Below, piece after piece: positions 1 through 8,263 of a stretch of 64,000 nucleotides of DNA (within the stretch, counting starts at the first letter, position 1; each line of letters begins with the position of its first letter). The notes under the pieces were generated by a model. It had not been told where the DNA came from, made no database searches, and saw only the letters and a program-made list of their open reading frames with translations. The translations under genes were made by a program, and so were the position numbers. The DNA comes from Pseudomonas sp. S31 (GTDB lineage: Bacteria > Pseudomonadota > Gammaproteobacteria > Pseudomonadales > Pseudomonadaceae). The DNA lies in contig NZ_JACVVE010000032.1 in NCBI RefSeq assembly GCF_016648105.1, positions 1-64,000 of the forward strand, given 5' to 3'.

Positions 1-51
1 GGTAAACCCGCTCCTCCAGGATCTCATTTCCCGTGTAGGAGCGGGTTTACC
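1..51. repeat. REP-like inverted pair (truncated by window edge)
   Basis: Two REP-like units face each other at 1-18 and 34-51. They are complementary over 18 bases with one mismatch and share the GGAGCGGG core that recurs at 7.7, 11.4 and 27.2 kb. The left unit probably continues outside the window. The pair lies past the 3' end of the Lrp-type gene, the usual location for Pseudomonas REP/BIME elements. Confidence 0.75.
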
Positions 52-79
52 CGCGAAGAGGCCGGCACTGGAAAAAAAT

Positions 80-532
80 CTACATCGGCAACAGCCGATC
101 CTGAATCACCTCTTTCATCACCAGCGTCGAACTCAGCCGTTTCACATTGGGAATGCTGGTCAACTGTTCGTCGTACAGCTTCTGGAACGCCGGCAGGTCC
201 TTGGCCACCACATGCAGCAGGTAGTCCGGGTCGCCGAACAGCCGCTGCGCCTCGACGATCTGCGGGATCTCGCCCAGTGCCGCCTCGAAATCCGCCACCG
301 GCTGGCGGGTCACCTCGCGCAGGGTCACGAATACCAGCGCGGCGAAGTTCAACCCCAGCGCCGCCGGGGCCAGGCGCGCGTGGTAGCCGAGGATGGCGCC
401 GGACTCCTCCAGTGCCTTGAGCCGCCGATGGCAGGGCGACAGGCTCAGGCCCACGCGTTCGGCCAGGTCGGTCACGGACAGGCGCCCGTCTTTTTGCAGT
501 TCGGCAAGGATCTTGCGGTCGGTGCGGTCCAT
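80..532 (-). CDS. Lrp/AsnC-family transcriptional regulator
   Basis: A 150-residue protein of standard Lrp/AsnC length. An N-terminal winged helix (about residues 2-60, beginning MDRTDRKILAELQKDGRLS) is followed by a RAM/AsnC ligand-binding domain. The start is placed at the ATG ending at 532, because the family's conserved N-terminus begins there and the upstream in-frame codons do not resemble the family. The gene is divergent from a LysE-type exporter at 643, a common pairing in which the Lrp protein senses an amino acid and controls its exporter. The 110-bp gap would hold both promoters. The effector is not evident from sequence. Confidence 0.9.
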   Translation of the reverse strand: MDRTDRKILAELQKDGRLSVTDLAERVGLSLSPCHRRLKALEESGAILGYHARLAPAALGLNFAALVFVTLREVTRQPVADFEAALGEIPQIVEAQRLFGDPDYLLHVVAKDLPAFQKLYDEQLTSIPNVKRLSSTLVMKEVIQDRLLPM

Positions 533-642
533 TGAGAAGAATCTTCCAGTGATTGGTGAATGAGAGGCAATATACGAAAGAAATTCCCCGCGCGAAATGC
601 GTAGGCTTTCTTCACGTACCCGCCCCGTGAAGGAAGACCCAA

Positions 643-1257
643 GTGGCAATCAGTGTATTGACGGCGTTCTGGGCCGTATCGATGTTGTTCGTCATCACCC
701 CCGGTGCCGACTGGGCCTATGCCATATCGGCAGGCATGCGCGGGCGTTGGGTGATGCCTGCAGTGGCGGGGATGCTCTCCGGGCACTTGCTGGCGACCCT
801 GGTGGTAGCGGCTGGGGTGGGTAGCCTGATCGCCGGCCATCCACTGGCGCTGACCCTGCTGACCATGGCCGGTGCCTGCTATCTGGTCTGGCTCGGTGGC
901 AACCTGATGCTCAGCCCGGCAGTGCCGCAAGCTGCGCGCAGCGAGGCGGGCGAGACAGGCTCGCGCTGGGCGTTCAAGGGTTTCTGCGTGAGTGGCCTCA
1001 ACCCCAAGGTGTTCCTGCTGTTCCTGGCCCTGCTGCCGCAGTTCACCGACCCGCAGTCGAATTGGCCGTTGCCGCTGCAGATCCTGCTGCTGGGCCTGGT
1101 GCACCTGTGTAGCTCGTTGATCGTCTATTCGCTGGTGGGCTATGGCGCCAAGGCGGTGCTCGCCAGCCGACCGCAAGCCGCCAGGTGGGTAGGCCGGGTA
1201 TCGGGGGCGGCGATGATCCTGGTCGCCGTGGGTCTGGTGGCGGCGCAGATAGGCTAG
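643..1257 (+). CDS. LysE/RhtB-family amino acid exporter
   Basis: A 204-residue hydrophobic protein with about six membrane segments. It has the family's N-terminal signature (ITPGADWAYAISAG, residues 18-31) and a conserved SGLNPKVFLLFLALLPQF stretch near residue 120. LysE/RhtB proteins export amino acids or derivatives across the inner membrane by proton antiport. The start is a GTG with an AAGGAAG ribosome site about 7 bases upstream. It is divergent from the Lrp/AsnC gene, which probably regulates it. Substrate unknown. Confidence 0.9.
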   Translation: MAISVLTAFWAVSMLFVITPGADWAYAISAGMRGRWVMPAVAGMLSGHLLATLVVAAGVGSLIAGHPLALTLLTMAGACYLVWLGGNLMLSPAVPQAARSEAGETGSRWAFKGFCVSGLNPKVFLLFLALLPQFTDPQSNWPLPLQILLLGLVHLCSSLIVYSLVGYGAKAVLASRPQAARWVGRVSGAAMILVAVGLVAAQIG

Positions 1258-1340
1258 CCGCTGAACGGGACGTTCCGTTGATCGTTTTGCCGCAGCGGGT
1301 GGAACGATTTGTTTAACGCGCATCTCCTATCCACAGATGG

Positions 1341-3539
1341 ATGGCAATGTGCTCGGGACGCCCAGAAATGGTATTGCTGCAACAACCAGAAACCGACCTC
1401 GCTGACCCTAAGCTGAGCTTCCTGTCCAACGGGGGAGCCATCGGTCACCTGCTGCGTGCGATGGACTGGAGCGAATCGCCCCTGGGCCCACCTGCCGGTT
1501 GGTCCCCGCACCTGCAAGCGGTGATGGCCACGCTACTGCCGGCCCAGGCCCAGTTCGTGCTGTTCTGGGGCAGTGCCTACGTGGCGCTGTACAACGAAGC
1601 CTACGCACCGACCATCGGCACCAAGCATCCCCACGCCCTGGGGCAGCCTGCGCAGGAACACTGGAAGGAACTGTGGGATGACCTCGAACCGCTGCTGCGC
1701 GGCGTGCGCGAGACCGGCCAGACCTATGCGGCCAAGGACCGGGCCTTCTACATCGAACGTCGTGGGTTGGGCGAGACCGTGTACTTCGATGTGTCCTATT
1801 CCGCCGTACGCGAGGCCGACGGCTCGGTCGGCGGCGTACTGTGCCTGGTGACCGACACCACCGAGCGGGTGCGCTTCCAGCAGCACCAGGCGTTCTTGCT
1901 GGAGTTGGGCCAGACCTTGCCGGGCCTTGGCGAAGCAGAACGGATCGAAGCCTATACGGTGCGCCGCCTGGCCGAGCAGATGGGCGCGGCGCGGGTGTGC
2001 TTTGGCGAGGACCTGGGAGATGACATCAGCTTCCGGGTCACCCAGGATTGGGCCGAGGGCGTGCCGTCGCTGGTTGGCCAGCACTGCTACCAGGCATTCG
2101 GCAGCACCTTGCGCGAGCAGTTGCTGGCGGGGCAGGTGGTGCAGCAGGCATACGACGGCACGATGGCGCAACAGACCGGACTGAGCGCATCCCTGCATGT
2201 TCCGGTGTTGCGCGCCGGGCGCCTGGAGGCGATGCTGGGGGTGCATTTTTGCGCGCCGCGCCAGTGCCACGAGGACGAATGCCAACTACTGGAAGAAGCC
2301 GCCAAGCAGGCCTGGGCGGCCATCTCCCATGCCCGCGCCGAGCGCGCGCTGCACCTGCTCAACGAAAACCTCGAGGAGCGCGTGGTGGCGGCCCTCGCCG
2401 AGCGTGAGGCGGCGCTGCAGCAACTGCACGAGGCGCACAAGCTGGAAATGATCGGCCAGTTGACCGGCGGCATCGCCCACGACCTCAACAACATGCTCAC
2501 ACCGATCATCGCCTCGTTCGAGCTGATGCGCCGCCACCCTCATTCCGAGCGTGCGCCGCGCCTGATCGATGGCGGCCTGCAAGCGGCCGAGCGCGCGCGC
2601 AACCTGGTCGGGCGCCTGCTCAGCTTTGCCCGACGCCAGACCCTGAAGCCACAGGCGATCTCGTTGGCAGCGCTGGTCGAGGACATGCGCGAGCTGATGG
2701 CGCGCTCACTCGGCCCGACCATCACCGTGCAGTTGCAGCTCGACCCGGCCTTGCCGGCGGTGGTGGTCGACCCACACCAGCTGGAACTGGCCCTGCTCAA
2801 CCTGGTGGTCAATGCCCGCGACGCCATGGCCGATGGCGGCACATTGCGCATTGCCGCCGGCGTCGGCAGCGGCGGGCCGGCTGTTCCCCCTGGGCTGGCG
2901 GCAACGACCCAGGCCTGGCTGCAAGTCAGCGACAGTGGTTGTGGCATGGACGAGGAGCAATTGCGTCGCTGTGTCGAGCCGTTCTATTCGACCAAGGGCG
3001 TGGGCAAGGGCACTGGCCTGGGCCTGCCGATGGTCCAGGGCCTGGCCATGCAGTCGGGCGGTGGCTTCGCCATTCGTTCCCGCCCTGGTCAGGGCACCGA
3101 GGCGACCCTGTGGTTGCCGGTCAGTGAGGGCGCCGCGACTTCTCCGGTCAGTGCGCCGGTCGAATTGCCGTTGGCCGAGCGCTGCAGCCGGGTACTGCTG
3201 GTGGATGACGAGGCCATCGTCCGCCACGCCACGGCATTGCAACTGGCCGACCTGGGTTATGAGGTGGTCGAGGCGTCCAGCGCTGGCGCTGCGCTGCAGT
3301 TGGTGGAGCAGGGGCTGCGCGCTGATGTGCTGGTGACCGACCACATCATGGCCGACATGACCGGCGTGCGCTTCGCCCAGAGCCTGCGGCTGCGTCAACC
3401 CGAGCTACCGGTGCTGATCATCACCGGCTACGCCAACCTCACCCCCCGTGAGCTGAAGGGCTTCGAGGTATTGCGCAAGCCGTTTCGCGGCGAGGAACTG
3501 GCACATAGCCTGGCGCACTTGCTGGCGCCCAGAGGCTAG
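1341..3539 (+). CDS. hybrid sensor histidine kinase with C-terminal receiver
   Basis: A 732-residue cytoplasmic-looking hybrid kinase with no clear membrane segment. Order: a PAS-like sensor (about 25-180), a GAF-like domain (about 190-335), a short coiled coil rich in E/A/L (340-370), a HisKA domain with H-box GGIAHDLNN (His380), a HATPase domain (N box VVNARDAM, G box GTGLGLPMV near 558), and a receiver domain (about 615-732) with phospho-acceptor Asp667 in VTDHIMADMTG. The start is uncertain among three close ATGs (1341, 1347, 1368). It converges on a second hybrid kinase 17 bp downstream whose first 90 residues are similar in sequence. Neither has an adjacent stand-alone response regulator, so the output is unknown. 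Confidence 0.88.
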   Translation: MAMCSGRPEMVLLQQPETDLADPKLSFLSNGGAIGHLLRAMDWSESPLGPPAGWSPHLQAVMATLLPAQAQFVLFWGSAYVALYNEAYAPTIGTKHPHALGQPAQEHWKELWDDLEPLLRGVRETGQTYAAKDRAFYIERRGLGETVYFDVSYSAVREADGSVGGVLCLVTDTTERVRFQQHQAFLLELGQTLPGLGEAERIEAYTVRRLAEQMGAARVCFGEDLGDDISFRVTQDWAEGVPSLVGQHCYQAFGSTLREQLLAGQVVQQAYDGTMAQQTGLSASLHVPVLRAGRLEAMLGVHFCAPRQCHEDECQLLEEAAKQAWAAISHARAERALHLLNENLEERVVAALAEREAALQQLHEAHKLEMIGQLTGGIAHDLNNMLTPIIASFELMRRHPHSERAPRLIDGGLQAAERARNLVGRLLSFARRQTLKPQAISLAALVEDMRELMARSLGPTITVQLQLDPALPAVVVDPHQLELALLNLVVNARDAMADGGTLRIAAGVGSGGPAVPPGLAATTQAWLQVSDSGCGMDEEQLRRCVEPFYSTKGVGKGTGLGLPMVQGLAMQSGGGFAIRSRPGQGTEATLWLPVSEGAATSPVSAPVELPLAERCSRVLLVDDEAIVRHATALQLADLGYEVVEASSAGAALQLVEQGLRADVLVTDHIMADMTGVRFAQSLRLRQPELPVLIITGYANLTPRELKGFEVLRKPFRGEELAHSLAHLLAPRG

Positions 3540-3556
3540 GGTTCTTGGTACAAACG

Positions 3557-5743
3557 CTAGTCGTTCAACACCGCGCCCAGTGCCTGGCAGACCTGCTCGG
3601 CCGAATAGGGCTTGGCCAGGAAGGCAAATCCCTGATGGCCACCTTCGGCGATTGCATCGCTGTAGCCTGAGGTGAGGATCACCGGCAGCGTCGGTCGGCG
3701 CTCACGCAGTATCCTGGCCAGTGCGAGTCCGCCCATGCCCGGCATCAGCACGTCGGAAAACACCGCGTCGAACCGATCGTCGTCATCGGCCAACTGCAGC
3801 AGCGCCTCTTCGCCCGAGTTCGCCCAGCACACCTGATAGCCGTGATCTTCGAGAATCTGGGCGATGAACCGGCCTACCTCAGGGTTGTCCTCTACCACCA
3901 GGATGTGCCTGTGCGTCGGGGCCGCCTGGGGCTGCGTCGGGTGCTCGAGTGGCTTGAGAGGTTGCTCGGCCGGTGCCGCCACCTGCGGCAGGTACAGGGT
4001 GAACTCGGTGCCTGCGCCCGGCGTGCTGAGCACCTGTACGTCGCCACCGGACTGCTTGGCGAAGCCAAACACCTGGGACAAGCCCAGGCCCGTACCCTCG
4101 CCGGGCGCCTTGGTGGTGAAGAAGGGATCGAAGATCCGATCCAGCAGATCACTGCCAATGCCCACGCCGCTGTCGCGCAGCGATATCGCCACGAAGGGGC
4201 CGGCCTGCGCAGGCTGGCCACGCAGGCTGGGCAGGCGCTGGGCAGGCAGCAGGCTCAGGTGCAGGGTGCCCTGGCCACTCATGGCGTCGCGGCCATTGAG
4301 CATCAGGTTGATGACGGCGGTTTCCAGTTGGCTGAGGTCGGCGTGGACGTAGCACGGTGCCTGGGGCAAGGTCAGGGCGACGTGGATCCGGGCACCGGTG
4401 GTGGTGTCGAGCATCTCGGCGATGGCCTGCAACCGCTCGCCGGCCTCGAACACTTCCGGGCTCAAGGCCTGGCGCCGGGCGAAGGCGAGCAGTTGGCCGG
4501 TCAGCTTGGCGCCGCGGTCGACCGTATCGGACACAGTCTTGAGGTAGCGCTGGCGCAGCGGTTCATCAAGATTGGCGCGCTGCAGGAAGTGCAGCGATGA
4601 GCGGATGATGGTCAGCAGGTTGTTGAAGTCGTGGGCCACGCCGCCCGTCAACTGGCCGATGGCCTCGAGCTTCTGGGTCTGGCGCAGCACAGCCTCGGTA
4701 TGTTGCAACTGGGCGGTACGTTCCTCGACCCGCTGTTCCAGGGTCGAGTTCAGCCCTTCCAGTGCCGCCATGGCGTCGCGCAGCTCGGCATTGGCCTGGA
4801 CCGGCTGGATGTGCGCCCAGCAGCGCTCGGTGACGTGGCCGATCAACGATTGCTCGTAGGCGCTCCAGGTCCGCGGTTGCTTGTCGTGGATGGCCATCAG
4901 CGCGGTCAGGCGCCCGCCCTTGATCAACGGCATGCAAACGACCGCGGTGATGCCCATGGCCTGGAAGGTCGCCGCCTCGCTGGCGGCGATTTCCTGCAGG
5001 TTGTCGTTGATCACCAGTGGCAGGCCTGCCTTCAGGCGTTGCACCGCCAGCGCGCCGAAGTCGGCCAGGCGGTACTGGCCAAGCAAGTGCGGGGAGCCCG
5101 GCGCCACCCAGTCACCGCAGATGATGAAGCCGTCTTCGTCCGGGTCCATCACCGCATAGGCGCAACTGGACAAGCGCAGGTGCTCGCCGAGCAGGCGTGT
5201 GGTGATGGCCATGATCTGGTCGGCGTCGGTGGCGCTGTCCACGGCCCGGCTCAGATTGTCGAGAAAGCTCAAGCGTTGGTTGGCGAGCACGCTGGCGGTG
5301 GTTTCGGTCACGGTATCGATCAAGCCCAGCACATTGCCGTCCTGGTCACGGATCGGGCTGTAGCAGAAGGTGAAATAGGCGCGCTCGGGGGCGCCGTTGC
5401 GGTCGATGGTCAGCGGGAAATCCTGGATGAACACGGCCTCGCCGGCCAGGGCGCGCTCGGCGATGCTGCGGATCTCGTTCCATGCCTCCTGCCAGATTTC
5501 GCTGAAGGGCCGGCCCAACGCCAGTGGCTTGTTGCCGAGGATGGGGGCGAACGCATCGTTGTGCAGGGTGAGCAGGTCAGGCCCCCACATCACCGCCTGG
5601 GGGAAATGCGAGCCCATGCACAGCGCGACGGTGGTCTTGAGCACATCGGGCCACTGTTCCAGCGGGCCGAGGGGCGTGGCGGCCCAGTCGTGGTTGCGTA
5701 TGCGCTCGGCCATCGCGCCGCCGCCGTCTAGCCATCTAGCCAT
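3557..5743 (-). CDS. hybrid sensor histidine kinase with C-terminal receiver (paralogue of neighbour)
   Basis: A 728-residue hybrid kinase with the same layout as the gene at 1341: PAS-like N-terminus (about 18-150), GAF (160-320), coiled coil, HisKA with H-box GGVAHDFNN (His371), HATPase (G box GTGLGLSQV) and a receiver with Asp664 in FSDVLMPGMGG. No membrane segments are visible. The N-terminal motifs TPLGP..QWP and the aspect of the FAPILGNK stretch parallel SPLGPPAGW and YAPTIGTK in the convergent neighbour, which suggests an old duplication followed by inversion. It is transcribed toward its paralogue. Ligand and output are unknown. Confidence 0.88.
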   Translation of the reverse strand: MARWLDGGGAMAERIRNHDWAATPLGPLEQWPDVLKTTVALCMGSHFPQAVMWGPDLLTLHNDAFAPILGNKPLALGRPFSEIWQEAWNEIRSIAERALAGEAVFIQDFPLTIDRNGAPERAYFTFCYSPIRDQDGNVLGLIDTVTETTASVLANQRLSFLDNLSRAVDSATDADQIMAITTRLLGEHLRLSSCAYAVMDPDEDGFIICGDWVAPGSPHLLGQYRLADFGALAVQRLKAGLPLVINDNLQEIAASEAATFQAMGITAVVCMPLIKGGRLTALMAIHDKQPRTWSAYEQSLIGHVTERCWAHIQPVQANAELRDAMAALEGLNSTLEQRVEERTAQLQHTEAVLRQTQKLEAIGQLTGGVAHDFNNLLTIIRSSLHFLQRANLDEPLRQRYLKTVSDTVDRGAKLTGQLLAFARRQALSPEVFEAGERLQAIAEMLDTTTGARIHVALTLPQAPCYVHADLSQLETAVINLMLNGRDAMSGQGTLHLSLLPAQRLPSLRGQPAQAGPFVAISLRDSGVGIGSDLLDRIFDPFFTTKAPGEGTGLGLSQVFGFAKQSGGDVQVLSTPGAGTEFTLYLPQVAAPAEQPLKPLEHPTQPQAAPTHRHILVVEDNPEVGRFIAQILEDHGYQVCWANSGEEALLQLADDDDRFDAVFSDVLMPGMGGLALARILRERRPTLPVILTSGYSDAIAEGGHQGFAFLAKPYSAEQVCQALGAVLND

Positions 5744-5818
5744 GTGCTTTGCCGAATCCTTGCCTTGGGCTTACTAGAGTGCACTGTCAGCCAGCTGCTT
5801 TACCAGCGCCGCGACGGC

Positions 5819-6382
5819 TCAGCGCATGAAATGCACCTTGCCGGTGTCGTCATTGCCCATGTAAATGCCATACACCCCGGCCTGGCGTTCGAGGATATAC
5901 CGCTCGAGGATCTGGCGGATGGCCGGGTAGTAGATTTCTTCCCAGGGGATCTCGTCGGGCTCGAAGAACTTGTAGGCCAGGGTCTCGGGCCCATACTGCC
6001 CGGTTTCCTCGGTGGCGATGGCGCGAAAGATGATGTACACCTCGCTGATCTGCGGCACGCTGAAGATCGAGTAGGGCGAGACGATTTCGCCACGCACGCC
6101 GCTTTCTTCCCAGACTTCACGCAGCGCCGCCTGTTCGGTGGTTTCTCCGGCTTCCATGAAGCCGGCCGGCAGGGTCCAGGTGCCCGGGCGGGGAGGGATG
6201 GCACGCTGGCACAGCAGGTACTTGCCTTCGCGCTCGATGATGCAGCCGGCGATGATCTTCGGGTTGATGTAGTGGATGTAGCCGCAGCCGGTGCAGTGCA
6301 GGCGCTCGTGGGTGTCGCCTGTGGGAACGCCCCGAGCCAGTTCCGTGGTGCAGTGTGGGCAGTAGCGCGGGGCGTTGGGCAT
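5819..6382 (-). CDS. NUDIX hydrolase with N-terminal zinc ribbon
   Basis: A 187-residue protein with a zinc-ribbon CxxC pair (Cys8/Cys11 and Cys30/Cys33) followed by a complete Nudix box at residues 74-96 (G74-x5-E80-x7-R88-E89-V-W-E92-E93-x-G95). The layout resembles NudC-like or ADP-ribose/NAD-type pyrophosphatases that cleave nucleoside diphosphate-linked compounds with Mg2+. The precise substrate cannot be told. It lies 21 bp downstream of the GntR gene on the same strand, so it may be co-transcribed with it. Confidence 0.88.
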   Translation of the reverse strand: MPNAPRYCPHCTTELARGVPTGDTHERLHCTGCGYIHYINPKIIAGCIIEREGKYLLCQRAIPPRPGTWTLPAGFMEAGETTEQAALREVWEESGVRGEIVSPYSIFSVPQISEVYIIFRAIATEETGQYGPETLAYKFFEPDEIPWEEIYYPAIRQILERYILERQAGVYGIYMGNDDTGKVHFMR

Positions 6383-6403
6383 GGTCAGCGGCCTATACGG
6401 GTC

Positions 6404-7150
6404 TTAGATACGTGGGTCCTTAAGGGCCAGGGGCTCGACCATGTCGCGCACCTTGGTGTTGCCGTCCTGCTTCTGGCGCAGGTAGTCCAGGGCCACCTTG
6501 GCGGCGGCGCGGACGTGATCGACCGAAGCCTGGTGGGCCACCAGCGGGTCGCCCCCCTTGATCGCCTCGACGATCTTTTCCATCTCACGGTTGCTGGCGC
6601 CGCGGCGGTTCTCCTGCGACACCGAGGTGGCGCGCAGGTAGCTGATGCGCGCTTGCAACTGGCGCAACTGCTGGGCCGCGACCTGGTTGCCGGAGCCTTC
6701 CAGGAGCACATCGTAGAAGCCTTGCACCGAATCCAGCACTTGTTGCAGCTCGCCTTCTTCCAGGGCTTCGCGGTTGACCTCCAGCGCACGCTCCAGGGCA
6801 CGGATGTCCTTGGCCTTGGCGTTGAGGGTGAACAGCTGGACGATCAGGCCTTCGAGCACGCAGCGCAATTCGTAGATGTCGCGGGCGTCTTCAAGGGTGA
6901 TGATGGCCACGCGCGGGCCCTTGGCGTCGGCGAACTCCACCAGCCCTTCAGACTCGAGGTGGCGCAGGGCCTCGCGGACCGAGGTGCGGCTGACGCCGAG
7001 ACGGTCGCAGAGGTCGCGCTCGACCAGGCGGTCGCCAGGCAGCAGGTGGAAGTTCATGATCGCGCCACGCAGCTTGTCGAGCACGATTTCACGCAGGGTA
7101 ACGGGGTTGCGGTTGACCTTGAAGCTGTCGTCGAGGGGCTGGCGTTTCAT
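6404..7150 (-). CDS. GntR/FadR-family transcriptional regulator
   Basis: A 248-residue regulator with a GntR winged helix-turn-helix (about 17-82, GVSRTSVREALRHLESEGL) and an all-helical FCD effector domain (about 90-225). The ATG ending at 7150 (MKRQPLDD) is chosen because family similarity starts there and an upstream extension would be Arg/Pro/Cys-rich and unlike the family. It sits at the downstream end of a co-directional catabolic gene set. FadR-type proteins bind palindromes of the form TGGTnnACCA, and just such sites (ATGGTATACCAT and variants) overlap three promoters in this cluster. I infer that this protein is the local repressor and that its effector is the pathway substrate or an intermediate. 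Confidence 0.9.
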   Translation of the reverse strand: MKRQPLDDSFKVNRNPVTLREIVLDKLRGAIMNFHLLPGDRLVERDLCDRLGVSRTSVREALRHLESEGLVEFADAKGPRVAIITLEDARDIYELRCVLEGLIVQLFTLNAKAKDIRALERALEVNREALEEGELQQVLDSVQGFYDVLLEGSGNQVAAQQLRQLQARISYLRATSVSQENRRGASNREMEKIVEAIKGGDPLVAHQASVDHVRAAAKVALDYLRQKQDGNTKVRDMVEPLALKDPRI

Positions 7151-7239
7151 CAAGTGCGCTCTGAATGAGGCTGTACGCAGCCAGGGCCGGAGCACCGCGA
7201 ACCACGGGTGCTCCTTGCAATGGTTCGAACAGCCCGCTG

Positions 7240-7629
7240 TTAACGGGTTGACTCCGCGTCGGCTTCGGCGAACGCTTCGCGGGCCAGGCGGAAACTGTCC
7301 ACCGCCGCAGGCACGCCGCAATAAATGCCAACTTGGAGCAGGATCTCGCGAATCTGTTCACGGCTCAGGCCATTACGCAAGGCGCCGCGGATGTGCAGCT
7401 TGAGCTCGTGGGGCCGGTTGAGCGCGGAAATCATGGCCAAGTTTATCATGCTGCGCTCTTTCAGCGAGAGGCCTTCGCGGCCCCAGACGTGGCCCCAGCA
7501 GTACTCGGTCACCAGTTCCTGCAGGGGTTTGGTGAATTCGTCGGCGTTCTGGATCGAGCGATTGACGTATTCCTCGCCCAGCACCTGGGTGCGGATCTGC
7601 AGGCCTTTCTCGTACTTTTCATTGCTCAT
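7240..7629 (-). CDS. carboxymuconolactone decarboxylase-like (CMD/AhpD fold) protein
   Basis: A 129-residue single-domain CMD-family protein, the length of gamma-carboxymuconolactone decarboxylase. It carries the family's ISALNRPHELKLHIRGALRN stretch and a YCGVPAA motif near the C-terminus, but no CxxC pair, so it is not expected to be a thiol peroxidase. It lies between the GntR gene and a flavin reductase, which points to a decarboxylase or isomerase-like step in the same pathway rather than protocatechuate breakdown; no other pca genes are nearby. The start has a GGAG ribosome site. Confidence 0.85.
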   Translation of the reverse strand: MSNEKYEKGLQIRTQVLGEEYVNRSIQNADEFTKPLQELVTEYCWGHVWGREGLSLKERSMINLAMISALNRPHELKLHIRGALRNGLSREQIREILLQVGIYCGVPAAVDSFRLAREAFAEADAESTR

Positions 7630-7658
7630 GCGCAGTACTCCGGAATTGAAACAGGGAC

Positions 7659-7756
7659 ATCGGTGTTGGCTTCTTCGCGGGTAAGCCCGCTCCTACAGGG
7701 AGGACCAATGCAATACCTGTAGGAGCGGGTTTACCCGCGAAGAAGCCAACACCGAT
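7659..7756. repeat. REP-like inverted pair with 41-bp arms
   Basis: Arms at 7659-7699 and 7716-7756 are complementary over 41 bases with one mismatch and enclose a 16-bp loop. The inner part is the shared REP core (GGAGCGGG). The outer 15 or so bases are specific to this element yet still complementary to each other. It lies between the CMD gene and the flavin reductase, both read leftward, and could act as a transcript processing or attenuation point inside the operon. Confidence 0.85.
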
Positions 7757-7763
7757 TTCAGGT

Positions 7764-8249
7764 TCAGCCCAGCGGCGGCAGGCCGCCCAGCTTGCCCTTG
7801 TGGTACACCATGGGCGTCACCGGCTCGGCCGGCAGCACCAGGTTCTTCACCGCGCCGACGATGATCGCATGATCGCCACCGTCGTATTCGCGCCACAGTT
7901 CGCATTCGATGATCGCCGTCGCCTTGGGCAGCAGAGGGTTACCCAGCTCGCTCAGGTGCCACTCGATGCCTTTGGCCTTGTCCTTGCCCTTGCCGGCGAA
8001 GGCGTAAGCCTCGGCGGTCTGGTCGGCGGACAGCAGGTGGATCGCGAAGCGCTTGCTGTCACGCAGGATCGGGTAGGTGTCGGAGGCGTAGTTGGGGCAG
8101 AACAGCACCAGCGCCGGGTCGATCGACAGCGCGCTGAAGGCGCTGGCGGTGATGCCGACGATGCCGCCGTCGGCGTCCAGGGTGGTGACCACCGTGACGC
8201 CGGACGGGAAGGAGCCCATCACGTCTTTGTAGATGCCGGGTTCGATCAT
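7764..8249 (-). CDS. flavin reductase (RutF/HpaC-like), copy 1
   Basis: A 161-residue flavin reductase-like FMN-binding protein. It has the typical GSFPSGVTVVTT start (residues 13-24), the ITASAF motif and the DPALVLFCPN motif. The family reduces FMN or FAD with NAD(P)H and supplies the reduced flavin to a separate monooxygenase, here probably the luciferase-like enzyme at 11560. The start is set at the ATG ending at 8249, giving the same length and N-terminus (MIExxxYK) as the second copy at 12676. The aldehyde dehydrogenase gene ends 14 bp upstream on the same strand. Confidence 0.9.
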   Translation of the reverse strand: MIEPGIYKDVMGSFPSGVTVVTTLDADGGIVGITASAFSALSIDPALVLFCPNYASDTYPILRDSKRFAIHLLSADQTAEAYAFAGKGKDKAKGIEWHLSELGNPLLPKATAIIECELWREYDGGDHAIIVGAVKNLVLPAEPVTPMVYHKGKLGGLPPLG

Positions 8250-8263
8250 TTTCGTGCTACCTC

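Noticed and set aside
7240..7629. Assignment as PcaC in protocatechuate breakdown
   Set aside because: No other pca genes are present, and the gene belongs to the GntR-controlled monooxygenase cluster.
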